A program made the translations under genes and the position numbers. Shown in pieces: positions 1 through 5,764 of a stretch of DNA of 7,445 nt. The DNA is from Candidatus Omnitrophota bacterium (GTDB taxonomy: Bacteria; Omnitrophota; Gorgyraeia; Gorgyraeales; Gorgyraeaceae): assembly GCA_018817035.1 (NCBI GenBank), contig JAHIUV010000181.1:1-7445 (forward strand), given 5' to 3'. Position 1 is the first letter of the stretch. Each line of letters opens with the position of its first letter. The notes below the pieces were generated by a model. The model searched no databases and was not told the DNA's origin. It saw only the letters and a list, made by a program, of their open reading frames with translations.

Positions 1-305
1 CTGTAAAACACTAAAGGGAGTGAGAGTATGCCCTTGAAGAAGGTTTTTAAGAGAGTATATGGGCATACGAGGAGGAATATGGCCTTTAGGAAGCTTAGGG
101 CGGCTAATACGATTATAAGCGGCTTTAGGCTTGACGCGGGGCTAGCCCAGAGAAAGAGTATGGCGAATATTAGGGGTAAGAAGAATAAGGGTTTTGAGTG
201 TTTTATTATATGGGAGTAGAAGTCTTTGATCTTTAAGGGGTAAAGTAGGGCTGTTATGCCTATTAGGAGCCAGAAGAGGGATATTGTCAGTAAAAAGATC
301 TTCAT
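1..305 (-). CDS. Small integral membrane protein, 5' part only (runs off the left edge)
   Basis: On the minus strand an ATG at 305-303 opens 101 codons without a stop to the window edge, so the 3' end is missing. The protein is very hydrophobic, with three likely membrane helices at about residues 4-22, 40-54 and 62-81, a short basic loop after the first (LKIKDFYSHIIKHSK) and another basic stretch after the third (LLKTFFKG). It stands in the inner membrane; I do not recognise a named family and assign no function. The start is supported by an AGAGG ribosome site 7 nt upstream and by a near-consensus promoter at 331-359. Codon choice (many CTA, ATA, AGC, GCC) differs from the AT-rich R-M genes next door, so it is probably a resident gene. 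A 63-codon reading frame on the other strand at 28-219 is only its shadow. The coding call is fairly firm; the function is unknown. Confidence 0.72.
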   Translation of the reverse strand, partial: MKIFLLTISLFWLLIGITALLYPLKIKDFYSHIIKHSKPLFFLPLIFAILFLWASPASSLKPLIIVLAALSFLKAIFLLVCPYTLLKTFFKGILSLPLVFY

Positions 306-330
306 GGTAAGGCCTCTTTGTGTTTTATAT

Positions 331-359
331 ATGATAGCGCTTTGGTGGGGGTAAGTCAA
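331..359 (-). promoter_or_regulatory. Sigma-70-type promoter of the membrane-protein gene
   Basis: On the minus strand, TTGACT (359-354) and TATCAT (336-331) are separated by exactly 17 nt, each matching the sigma-70 consensus at 5 of 6 positions. The expected start would be near 324, giving a leader of about 20 nt that carries the AGAGG ribosome site of the gene starting at 305. The element lies between that gene and the decayed repeat at 374-406, so the host gene's promoter is intact despite the island next to it. Confidence 0.6.
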
Positions 360-373
360 ATGGAATGCGGGGG

Positions 374-406
374 CGGATCGGTGAGGGAAATTGCGGACGA
401 TACAAA
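374..406 (+). repeat. Decayed copy of the dispersed palindromic element found at the right edge
   Basis: These 33 bases align without gaps to 7413-7445 with 27 identities, and all six differences are transitions. At the right edge the same segment is one arm of a palindromic element about 110 bp long; here only that arm is recognisable and the partner arm is absent or eroded. The copy ends 3 nt before the stop codon of the Z1 gene (410-412), so it marks or lies at the left junction of the AT-rich R-M block. Confidence 0.6.
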
Positions 407-409
407 AAA

Positions 410-2581
410 TTAATCAATTGTCTCAGTAGCGAAAACAGCTGTTCTTGTATTTGCAGGTGTAAATAAAACTGGCCACCAAAATTCGGCATCTCTCCAGCCA
501 TTAGTGGACAAGCCATTTTGTTTAAGAAGAATCAAACAAGGCGTTTCAATAGCTACATTTCTTGCAATCGGAATATCTGTGCGTCCATCATCCGGAGCAT
601 CAGTGAATGCAGTATTATTATTCTTTAATCGATTAATATTTCTGTCAGTTTGTGCATAGCAATATATTTTTCCTCTTAATTCGGGGCTAGTAATATTTTC
701 CGTAAGCCTTCTAATCACAGCAATGTAAATACTTGGAGACCATTCATACCCTATATTGCCCCACCTCTCTCCATATTCAAAAATTGCCCCTATAAGATTT
801 ATAATTTCAATCGCTGTTTCGCTTTCCATAAGAAAGGGTCTTGTTAAAATACCTCCTGAATCCCTATTTATTATTTCATTTATCCTATTTACAATATCCT
901 GAATCGTAGTCCTTGATTTTGTCTGAAAGCCTATGGGTGGCAAAAAACGCCCGGAGGGACGAACAGTAGCAGTTGATGTTATAAGAATTTTATTAGGAGC
1001 GCAGGGACGAATAGCACCACTAGTGTCACTTTCGATAAAGATAACACCATCGCTTTGATTGTGTACACCACTCTCGAAAGCTTCTCTTAATGCTGTATCG
1101 AATTCACGCATTGTTCTCAACGCCCTATAGATTCTATTAGAAGTATACAACCTTGTAACAGAAATATCTTTAAGTGACCTATTTCCGTACATGCGCGAAT
1201 GTTGCAAAACTGTATCTTGCTGAAATCTATTAGGATTTCTGCCATAAAAAAAACCTATTAGGTTTTCAATCGTTAACCCCCTGTCTAATATTTGTCCACC
1301 AATAAAGATATTGAAGGGATTATCTAGCCTTAACTGTCCTTTATTATCTAATAGGGATAAAATTTGATTCTCAGAATTAATTTTAACAATTGCAACCATT
1401 CCATCTAGAAGAATTTCCTTAAACATATTTAAAACATTAGTAAATTCAGGTATAGTCTCACCATTTTTCTGTATCGAAAGTGATAGATTATCATATCCGA
1501 TCCTGACAAGATTTTCTAATCGAGGGGCATTATTGGTTGCTAGTCCAGTGAGCCTTTGAATCAATGCTTCTGTAAGTTCGACTTGCCACTGGTGTCTATT
1601 TCTGGTCGTAGAAGTATGAATGACAAAACTGGATTTATATTTTTTTTCTTCTTCTTGACGGTTTTGAATAATTCTTATTACTCCAGCAACAAGATAATTA
1701 ACGATAGCTTGTCTAAATACTTGGAGGTTAGGCGTGGTAAGGATATTTCCGATATATCTTTGATCTCGCTTTCCTAGTATAAACATTTCACTATCAGGGA
1801 CTTGTATATGGAGATGCGAGAAAATAGTGTTTGGATCTTGGGAAAGTTCAAAATATTCCTTGCCACCGATATAAGTATCATAGATGGGGACAAGTGTTGT
1901 AAAAACTGGTTTAATGGGCTCAACTTCAAAATTGTTAAGCATTATTTCTCCTCGTGGCTGTAAATAGAGAGAATATGGAGTCGCAGTTACCTGAAGGAAT
2001 TTATAATTATTAGCGAATCCGGCACGAATATGGTTTATCTTATTAGCTAATACATTCATACTTATCCCATCTTGCTGAGTTCGGTCTCTTCGAAATCCTA
2101 CACTGGCAAAGTCAGCTTCATCATCCACAAGCAAAGTTCTCTTTTCTGCTAAATCTGCATAGGTATTAAAAAACCGCACAAGATTATCAAGGTTATGGGT
2201 TTGCTTTTTAACAACAATAATTAATTTTTGTCTTCTGATATAAGGGGTTAATTGTGCGGGCATGTTCATGATATCGTAAACCTTTACATTATCAGTATCG
2301 GTAAACTCTATAAACTCATTTTGTAATCTCTTGTAGGTTTGTTCAGTAAGAGCCCTAGTCCCTTTCGTAAAAACAACACACGTATGATAACCTCGATCAA
2401 AAGCTAGTGCGATAATTCCGATAAAAGTTCTTGTTTTCCCACTTTGGATTTTTCCAAGAAGCATGCCTGGATGAGTTACATTTGCCGTACTTGTAATTAA
2501 TTGCTCTACCGTTTGCCTAATGCAGTTCTGCATCTCTTCAGAGTACGACTTCGTTTCTATAAATCTTGGGAAAATAGGCAT
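410..2581 (-). CDS. Z1-domain superfamily-2 ATPase, R-M associated
   Basis: A 723-residue helicase-like ATPase of the Z1 family, expected to act on DNA or on R-M partners in the cytoplasm using ATP. Visible motifs in order: Walker A GKIQSGKT (43-50), a TKGTRALTEQ segment (72-81), Walker B/DEAD-like LLVDDEADFAS (150-160), motif III-like VTATPYS (198-204), a YIGGKEYF stretch (237-244) typical of Z1 proteins, then IGGQILDRGLTIENL (427-441) and QHSRMYG (460-466), the motif V and VI equivalents that define the Z1 core. The last 200 residues carry no motif I recognise, and no nuclease signature is visible. Walker A lies close to the N terminus, so it lacks the long N-terminal extension that I recall in larger family members. 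The start is well supported: AAGGAG (2593-2588) 6 nt before the ATG. It is divergent from the methyltransferase gene. Family work places Z1 proteins in R-M operons, often with a MORC/GHKL ATPase, which is missing here. The family call is firm; its biochemical role is inferred. Confidence 0.9.
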   Translation of the reverse strand: MPIFPRFIETKSYSEEMQNCIRQTVEQLITSTANVTHPGMLLGKIQSGKTRTFIGIIALAFDRGYHTCVVFTKGTRALTEQTYKRLQNEFIEFTDTDNVKVYDIMNMPAQLTPYIRRQKLIIVVKKQTHNLDNLVRFFNTYADLAEKRTLLVDDEADFASVGFRRDRTQQDGISMNVLANKINHIRAGFANNYKFLQVTATPYSLYLQPRGEIMLNNFEVEPIKPVFTTLVPIYDTYIGGKEYFELSQDPNTIFSHLHIQVPDSEMFILGKRDQRYIGNILTTPNLQVFRQAIVNYLVAGVIRIIQNRQEEEKKYKSSFVIHTSTTRNRHQWQVELTEALIQRLTGLATNNAPRLENLVRIGYDNLSLSIQKNGETIPEFTNVLNMFKEILLDGMVAIVKINSENQILSLLDNKGQLRLDNPFNIFIGGQILDRGLTIENLIGFFYGRNPNRFQQDTVLQHSRMYGNRSLKDISVTRLYTSNRIYRALRTMREFDTALREAFESGVHNQSDGVIFIESDTSGAIRPCAPNKILITSTATVRPSGRFLPPIGFQTKSRTTIQDIVNRINEIINRDSGGILTRPFLMESETAIEIINLIGAIFEYGERWGNIGYEWSPSIYIAVIRRLTENITSPELRGKIYCYAQTDRNINRLKNNNTAFTDAPDDGRTDIPIARNVAIETPCLILLKQNGLSTNGWRDAEFWWPVLFTPANTRTAVFATETID

Positions 2582-2624
2582 TAGTCTCTCCTTAGATATT
2601 TTAAATCACAAAAAGCAACCCTAG

Positions 2625-2653
2625 CTTATGCCAAGATTGCCTTAGATTGTTAA
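2625..2653 (-). promoter_or_regulatory. Possible weak promoter of the Z1 gene
   Basis: On the minus strand TTAACA (2653-2648) and CATAAG (2630-2625) are spaced 17 nt apart, matching consensus at 5 and 4 of 6 positions. Transcription from here would give a leader of about 37 nt ending in the strong AAGGAG site of the Z1 gene. It is the best candidate I see upstream of that gene, but the -10 match is poor. Confidence 0.3.
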
Positions 2654-2760
2654 CATATTAACCTTCCGATCATTAGTCACCCCATTGTGGCTCTTAGTAT
2701 AATACTATATAAGGATGACAAAGACAAGGTAGAATTCTGGGGTTTTGTGCAAAAAATAAT

Positions 2761-2789
2761 TTGATTTATTGTTTACAATATTATATAAT
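2761..2789 (+). promoter_or_regulatory. Promoter of the methyltransferase-vsr operon
   Basis: TTGATT (2761-2766) and a perfect TATAAT (2784-2789) are separated by 17 nt. The predicted start near 2796 leaves a leader of about 25 nt, ending in AAAGGAG (2808-2814) 6 nt before the methyltransferase ATG. The -10 box and start point lie inside the 38-bp palindrome at 2766-2803, so a protein bound there should block RNA polymerase directly. Confidence 0.7.
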
Positions 2790-2803
2790 ATTGTAAACAA
2801 TAA
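2766..2803. promoter_or_regulatory. Perfect 38-bp palindrome, likely operator of the methyltransferase operon
   Basis: The left half (2766-2784) reads TTATTGTTTACAATATTAT and the right half (2785-2803) is its exact reverse complement: 19-bp arms with no central spacer and no mismatch. The first pair outside the palindrome breaks the symmetry. It covers the -10 box and probable start point of the promoter at 2761-2789, the position expected of a repressor operator. Its core, CAATATTATATAATATTG (2776-2793), shares CAATAT/ATATTG half-sites with two palindromes at the Xre promoter. Candidate binders encoded in the window are the N-terminal domain of the methyltransferase and the Xre protein. In RNA, only the part downstream of about 2796 would be transcribed, so it is not an RNA hairpin. 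Confidence 0.75.
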
Positions 2804-2820
2804 TAAGAAAGGAGATTAAT

Positions 2821-4041
2821 ATGTCACGAAAAAGAGGCCCAAAACCAAACCCACATAGTCTATATAAAAATGGGAAACGCTGCACTTTTTATATCAAGCA
2901 TGACATAAAAGCAAGATTGGCTACGATCAAGGGAGGCAATGGAACGCCCTTATCTGATTTTGTCAATATCGCGTTGGATAAATATCTAAAAGAATTACTT
3001 ACTGAGGAATCCAAAAAGATCAAAATAGTATCCCTTTTTAGCGCTTGCGGAGGCATGGATCTAGGATTTAAAGGGGATTTCGATTTTCTCAGTAACCATT
3101 ATGAAGATTTGGGGTTTGAGTTAGCGTTCGCCAATGATATATTTAAAGATGCCTGTAATACTTACGAGACCAATCTTAAACATACCCCAACATGTTTAGA
3201 CATAAAAGAATATCTTGATAAAGGAGGAGTAATCCCCGACTGTGACATGGTTATTGGGGGATTTCCATGTCAAGATTTTAGTTTGGCTGGAAAGCGAAAA
3301 GGATTTTCCACAGAACGCGGCCGATTATATGAACAAATGAAAAGAGTTATTTTCTTGAAACGCCCAAAAATATTCATAGCGGAGAACGTAAAAGGCTTGA
3401 TCAATCTAGCTGGCGCGCTAGAGTACATAAAAAATGACTTCGCCTCAATATACCCTGGTTATAGAATAAGTGATTATCTTCTAATGGCCGCTGATTATGG
3501 AGTTCCGCAAACAAGGGAACGAGTTTTTATAGTGGGGGTTCGCTCGGATTGTCAATCAGACTTTTACCCTCCTTCCCCCACTCACGCGGCGGATGAATTC
3601 AGTGAGGATTTTCGAAAGCCATGGATAACAGCCAGGGAAGCTATAGGTGATTTGTGGGGGACTGAAAATAAGAAAAATCGCTTGCCAAACCAGGATCAAT
3701 ACTCCAAAGCTAAAAATTATGGAGCTCATCTACAAGGCAATAAACCAATAAAAGCTGACTACCCCGCACCAACAATAAGAGCGCAACACCATGGGAATAT
3801 CGAGTTTCATTACAATAAAAAAAGACGATTAACCGTACGTGAGTGCGCTAAAATCCAATCTTTCCCAGACAATTTCGTTTTCAAAGGGAGTGGATCCTCC
3901 GCCTATGTGCAAATTGGGAACGCCGTACCTCCTGTTCTAGCGTGGAATATCGCTAAAAGCGTGAAAGAATTTTTCCAAAATGAAAAAGAAAAAACGAGAT
4001 CCGAAAATAACAAGCAAAATAATGTCCTGTATCCCGTCTAA
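2821..4041 (+). CDS. DNA (cytosine-5-)-methyltransferase with N-terminal ribbon-helix-helix-like domain
   Basis: Transfers a methyl group from S-adenosylmethionine to C5 of cytosine in a recognition site I cannot name, protecting host DNA from the partner nuclease. Motifs visible in 406 residues: I FSACGGMDLG (73-82), IV GGFPCQ with catalytic Cys150, VI ENV (188-190), VIII QTRERVFIVG (230-239), IX RECAKIQSFPDNF (340-352), X QIGNAVPP (364-371). The target-recognition stretch between VIII and IX is short (about 243-335), consistent with a single-target type II enzyme. Residues 1-65 precede motif I and are not part of the usual fold: a basic tail, then CTFYIKHDIKARLATI and TPLSDFVNIALDKYLKELL, which read as the strand-helix-helix of an Arc/CopG-like DNA-binding domain. 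This suggests the enzyme represses its own promoter through the palindrome just upstream. The start is fixed by AAAGGAG 6 nt before the ATG. The last 62 nt overlap vsr in another frame. The methyltransferase call is firm; the RHH reading is inference. Confidence 0.95.
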   Translation: MSRKRGPKPNPHSLYKNGKRCTFYIKHDIKARLATIKGGNGTPLSDFVNIALDKYLKELLTEESKKIKIVSLFSACGGMDLGFKGDFDFLSNHYEDLGFELAFANDIFKDACNTYETNLKHTPTCLDIKEYLDKGGVIPDCDMVIGGFPCQDFSLAGKRKGFSTERGRLYEQMKRVIFLKRPKIFIAENVKGLINLAGALEYIKNDFASIYPGYRISDYLLMAADYGVPQTRERVFIVGVRSDCQSDFYPPSPTHAADEFSEDFRKPWITAREAIGDLWGTENKKNRLPNQDQYSKAKNYGAHLQGNKPIKADYPAPTIRAQHHGNIEFHYNKKRRLTVRECAKIQSFPDNFVFKGSGSSAYVQIGNAVPPVLAWNIAKSVKEFFQNEKEKTRSENNKQNNVLYPV

Positions 4042-4423
4042 AGGGACAAGGCCGGAAATAGCCCTAGGAAAAGAGTTATGGGAAAACGGTCTGCGATATC
4101 GAAAACACTACAAAATAGCGGGATGCCCAGATTTCGCGATCGTCTCAAAAAAGATAGCTATATTCGTAGATGGTGATTTTTGGCATGGCAATAATTGGAA
4201 ATTAAGAGGATTAAAAAGCTTGGATCGTGAATTAGCGGGATATAAAAAATTCTGGAAAAATAAGATAAAAAACAATATTAGACGTGATAAAAAGGTAAAC
4301 GATGAGTTAAGAAAAAATGGTTGGAAAGTGCTGAGATATTGGGAAAGCGATCTAAAGAAAAAACCTCAAAAGATAATCCATGACATCTCGCGAGTTTATC
4401 ATGCTCGCAAGCCTTCCTTGTAA
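3980..4423 (+). CDS. vsr: Vsr-type very short patch repair endonuclease, zinc-ligand-free variant
   Basis: Vsr enzymes nick 5' of the T in T:G mismatches made when 5-methylcytosine deaminates, so this one most likely repairs the site modified by the upstream methyltransferase. In 147 residues it shows the family order: TSKIMSCIPSKGTRPE (11-26), with Glu26 matching the N-terminal Glu; CPDF with catalytic Asp51; IFVDGDFWHG (61-70), with the FWH signature and His69; and GWKVLRYWESDL (114-125). From remembered E. coli Vsr, Asp51, Phe67, Trp68 and His69 align, whereas Thr63-His64 are Val-Asp. All four structural zinc ligands (Cys66, His71, Cys73, Cys117) are replaced by Asp66, Asn71, Trp73 and Ser123. 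The ATG at 3980 lies 62 nt inside the methyltransferase gene, which favours translational coupling; no good ribosome site is visible. A start at 4022 would delete the conserved RDPKITSK segment, so I keep 3980. The 3' end overlaps the convergent nuclease gene by 25 nt. Confidence 0.9.
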   Translation: MKKKKRDPKITSKIMSCIPSKGTRPEIALGKELWENGLRYRKHYKIAGCPDFAIVSKKIAIFVDGDFWHGNNWKLRGLKSLDRELAGYKKFWKNKIKNNIRRDKKVNDELRKNGWKVLRYWESDLKKKPQKIIHDISRVYHARKPSL

Positions 4424-5424
4424 ATTTCACAAGGGTCCATATCTTTCGTTTCACTCTTTTCTTTGAGTAATACTAGCCAAATTTCTTCCGTGGTTTTACC
4501 TTTCGAAATTCTTATACCCCACATCCTAGATAACTCTTCGTTGTCGCGAGATTTCAGTATATAATTTATTTGCTTAGCGTTTAAATACAGGTTATAAAGA
4601 ATTTTTGAGATTTTGACATTTTTCCCTCTCATAATAATAATCTCTTGCCCGCCAGATGTAAACAGATCTCTAAGAGAGCTGCAGGTGGCCTGATATTTTC
4701 GCAATAGATGCAGGGCTGCTTTAATATATTTACGATTAGAATTAGAAAAAACTTCCGGAAAGAATACCATGGCCTCAGCCTTAAATTGTTCTTGGGTTTC
4801 CTTCTCGAGGTCTCCAAAATTTTTAATTATTGGCGCCATGCCAACATCATCTTGCTGATCAATCCACCAAAGCTCCTCCCCTTCTTTCAAAATGCCGCGA
4901 TAGTAATCTTTAGCTATCTTAATACTATCGGACTGGCTAAAGGTTTTGTAATCTGTACCCATTTTTTTGAAAATATTATCATCGGGTGATAATCCCATAT
5001 CGATCTTATAACGAGGCGAGTGAGTAACTACTATATCACTTAAGCACTCTTCATATGACCTAAATCTTATATCGCTTTGATTTTTATTTCCTTGTTTCAA
5101 AAAGTATATATAGATTTCCTCTAGATCCTTGACCCTAGTGGTTTCCACTATACTGTTTCCGGTTGAAATCCAGCTATCGCTAATCGTGCTTTTCGCCTCA
5201 ATACCATAAGGCCAAATGATTATATCAGGGAAAGTCTGCTTGCCAGTTCTCATGACGTCTCTAATTTTAAGTTCGGCGCAGATTTCCTGTATAACTTGAA
5301 AAAGCATAGCCTCGAACTCATCCCCAGATTTTATTTTTTTCAAACCACCCTTAATACTAAGTAGCCGATTTTTACTTTCCCCAAGAATATTAAAAAAAAC
5401 TTTCTTATCTATACCTTTTCTCAT
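4399..5424 (-). CDS. PD-(D/E)XK nuclease, probable type II restriction endonuclease
   Basis: Most likely the cleaving enzyme of the R-M set. In 341 residues, FPDIIIWPYGIEAKST (65-80) gives a clean PD-(D/E)XK site: Asp67, then Glu76-Ala-Lys78 at the end of the next strand. The preceding helix, SGDEFEAMLFQVIQEI (33-48), supplies acidic residues such as Glu36 or Glu38, as in many type II enzymes. The rest has no motif I recognise; one tract, EELWWIDQ, begins near residue 183. Length is ordinary for a type II endonuclease. I cannot name the family or site: vague resemblance of the neighbouring methyltransferase to enzymes for GGNNCC- or GGYRCC-type sites is from memory and unverified. It lies 29 nt downstream of the Xre gene on the same strand, the usual controller-then-nuclease order, and shares its promoter. 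A modest AAGGG precedes the ATG. It converges on vsr with overlapping stop regions and no terminator between them. Confidence 0.8.
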   Translation of the reverse strand: MRKGIDKKVFFNILGESKNRLLSIKGGLKKIKSGDEFEAMLFQVIQEICAELKIRDVMRTGKQTFPDIIIWPYGIEAKSTISDSWISTGNSIVETTRVKDLEEIYIYFLKQGNKNQSDIRFRSYEECLSDIVVTHSPRYKIDMGLSPDDNIFKKMGTDYKTFSQSDSIKIAKDYYRGILKEGEELWWIDQQDDVGMAPIIKNFGDLEKETQEQFKAEAMVFFPEVFSNSNRKYIKAALHLLRKYQATCSSLRDLFTSGGQEIIIMRGKNVKISKILYNLYLNAKQINYILKSRDNEELSRMWGIRISKGKTTEEIWLVLLKEKSETKDMDPCEIYKEGLRA

Positions 5425-5453
5425 AATAAACCCTTTTTATCATAGGAAAATGA

Positions 5454-5651
5454 CTATGCTTTTCCTACCAACTCATCCAAGCTAATTTCAAGCGCATCAG
5501 CTATCTTTTTCAGCGTTTTAACAGTAGGATTATCGTTAGCTCCGGACTCGAGCTTGACAAGCGTGGTATGCGTTACATCCGCGAGTTTTGCTAGTCTGTC
5601 CTGCGATATACCCTTCTTCTTCCTAAACTTTTTGATATTATCTGACAGCAT
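5454..5651 (-). CDS. Xre-family helix-turn-helix regulator, probable R-M controller protein
   Basis: A 65-residue single-domain DNA-binding protein of the Cro/CI (HTH_3) type. The helix-turn-helix spans about residues 16-35 (SQDRLAKLADVTHTTLVKLE), followed by NPTVKTLKKIADALEISLDEL, the classical third-to-fifth helices. It is short for R-M controller proteins, which are typically nearer 80-100 residues, but complete for the domain. Translation starts after a strong AGGAG 5 nt from the ATG at 5651. It is the first gene of an operon with the restriction nuclease 29 nt downstream, the arrangement used by controller-regulated R-M systems to delay nuclease expression until the host DNA is methylated. 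Two palindromes with CAATAT half-sites flank its promoter boxes, suggesting autoregulation, and a third copy lies over the methyltransferase promoter. The fold is certain; the controller role is inferred from context. An antitoxin role is less likely because the neighbour has a restriction-nuclease motif. Confidence 0.9.
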   Translation of the reverse strand: MLSDNIKKFRKKKGISQDRLAKLADVTHTTLVKLESGANDNPTVKTLKKIADALEISLDELVGKA

Positions 5652-5671
5652 ATTTTCTCCTGGACTTATTG

Positions 5672-5695
5672 CAATATAATGCTATAATTATATTG
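5672..5695. promoter_or_regulatory. Operator-like inverted repeat over the xre -10 box
   Basis: CAATATAAT (5672-5680) and ATTATATTG (5687-5695) are exact inverted 9-bp arms around a 6-nt spacer. The repeat contains the -10 box and the predicted start of the xre-nuclease promoter. The half-sites match those at the centre of the palindrome at 2766-2803. Its centre is 34 bp from that of the neighbouring palindrome at 5713-5722, close to three helical turns. Confidence 0.5.
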
Positions 5696-5715
5696 TTAGA
5701 ATAAATTCTCTTCAA
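5687..5715 (-). promoter_or_regulatory. Promoter of the xre-nuclease operon
   Basis: On the minus strand TTGAAG (5715-5710) and a perfect TATAAT (5692-5687) are separated by 17 nt. The predicted start near 5680 leaves a leader of about 28 nt with AGGAG before the Xre ATG. The -10 box lies in one inverted repeat (5672-5695) and the -35 box overlaps another (5713-5722), so binding at either would affect transcription. Confidence 0.6.
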
Positions 5716-5722
5716 TATATTG
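5713..5722. promoter_or_regulatory. Second operator-like palindrome at the xre -35 box
   Basis: CAATATATTG is a perfect 10-bp palindrome with the same CAATAT half-site as the repeats at 5672-5695 and 2776-2793. It overlaps the -35 box of the xre-nuclease promoter. Paired sites upstream of and across a promoter are typical of R-M controller proteins. Short AT-rich palindromes arise by chance, so the case rests on the shared half-site and position. A further 8-bp inverted pair, GTTAGAAT (5695-5702) and ATTCTAAC (5725-5732), encloses it. Confidence 0.4.
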
Positions 5723-5764
5723 CTATTCTAACTCTATAAAGAGTTTAAATCAAGGAGTTTATAT

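Noticed and set aside
28..219. Plus-strand 63-codon frame with basic composition
   Set aside because: It is antisense to a better-supported membrane-protein gene (1-305, minus) with promoter and ribosome site; its Arg/Lys richness mirrors the opposite-strand hydrophobic codons.
325..516. Minus-strand 63-codon frame overlapping the Z1 3' end
   Set aside because: Mostly inside the Z1 gene in another frame, no ribosome site, and it runs through the decayed repeat and promoter region.
1556..1777. Plus-strand 73-codon frame inside the Z1 gene
   Set aside because: Antisense shadow of a strongly supported gene; low-complexity Phe run from a T-rich tract, no ribosome site.
410..2581. Type I or III restriction subunit (HsdR/Res)
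   Set aside because: The GGQILDRGLT and QHSRMYG motifs fit the Z1 family, and there is no nuclease domain and no specificity subunit nearby.
4629..4989. Two short frames within the nuclease gene (minus 4629-4817, plus 4708-4989)
   Set aside because: Both are shadows of the PD-(D/E)XK gene, with no motifs or start signals.
4399..5651. Toxin-antitoxin pair (Xre plus downstream gene)
   Set aside because: The downstream protein is a 341-residue PD-(D/E)XK nuclease beside a methyltransferase, so the controller-nuclease reading fits better.
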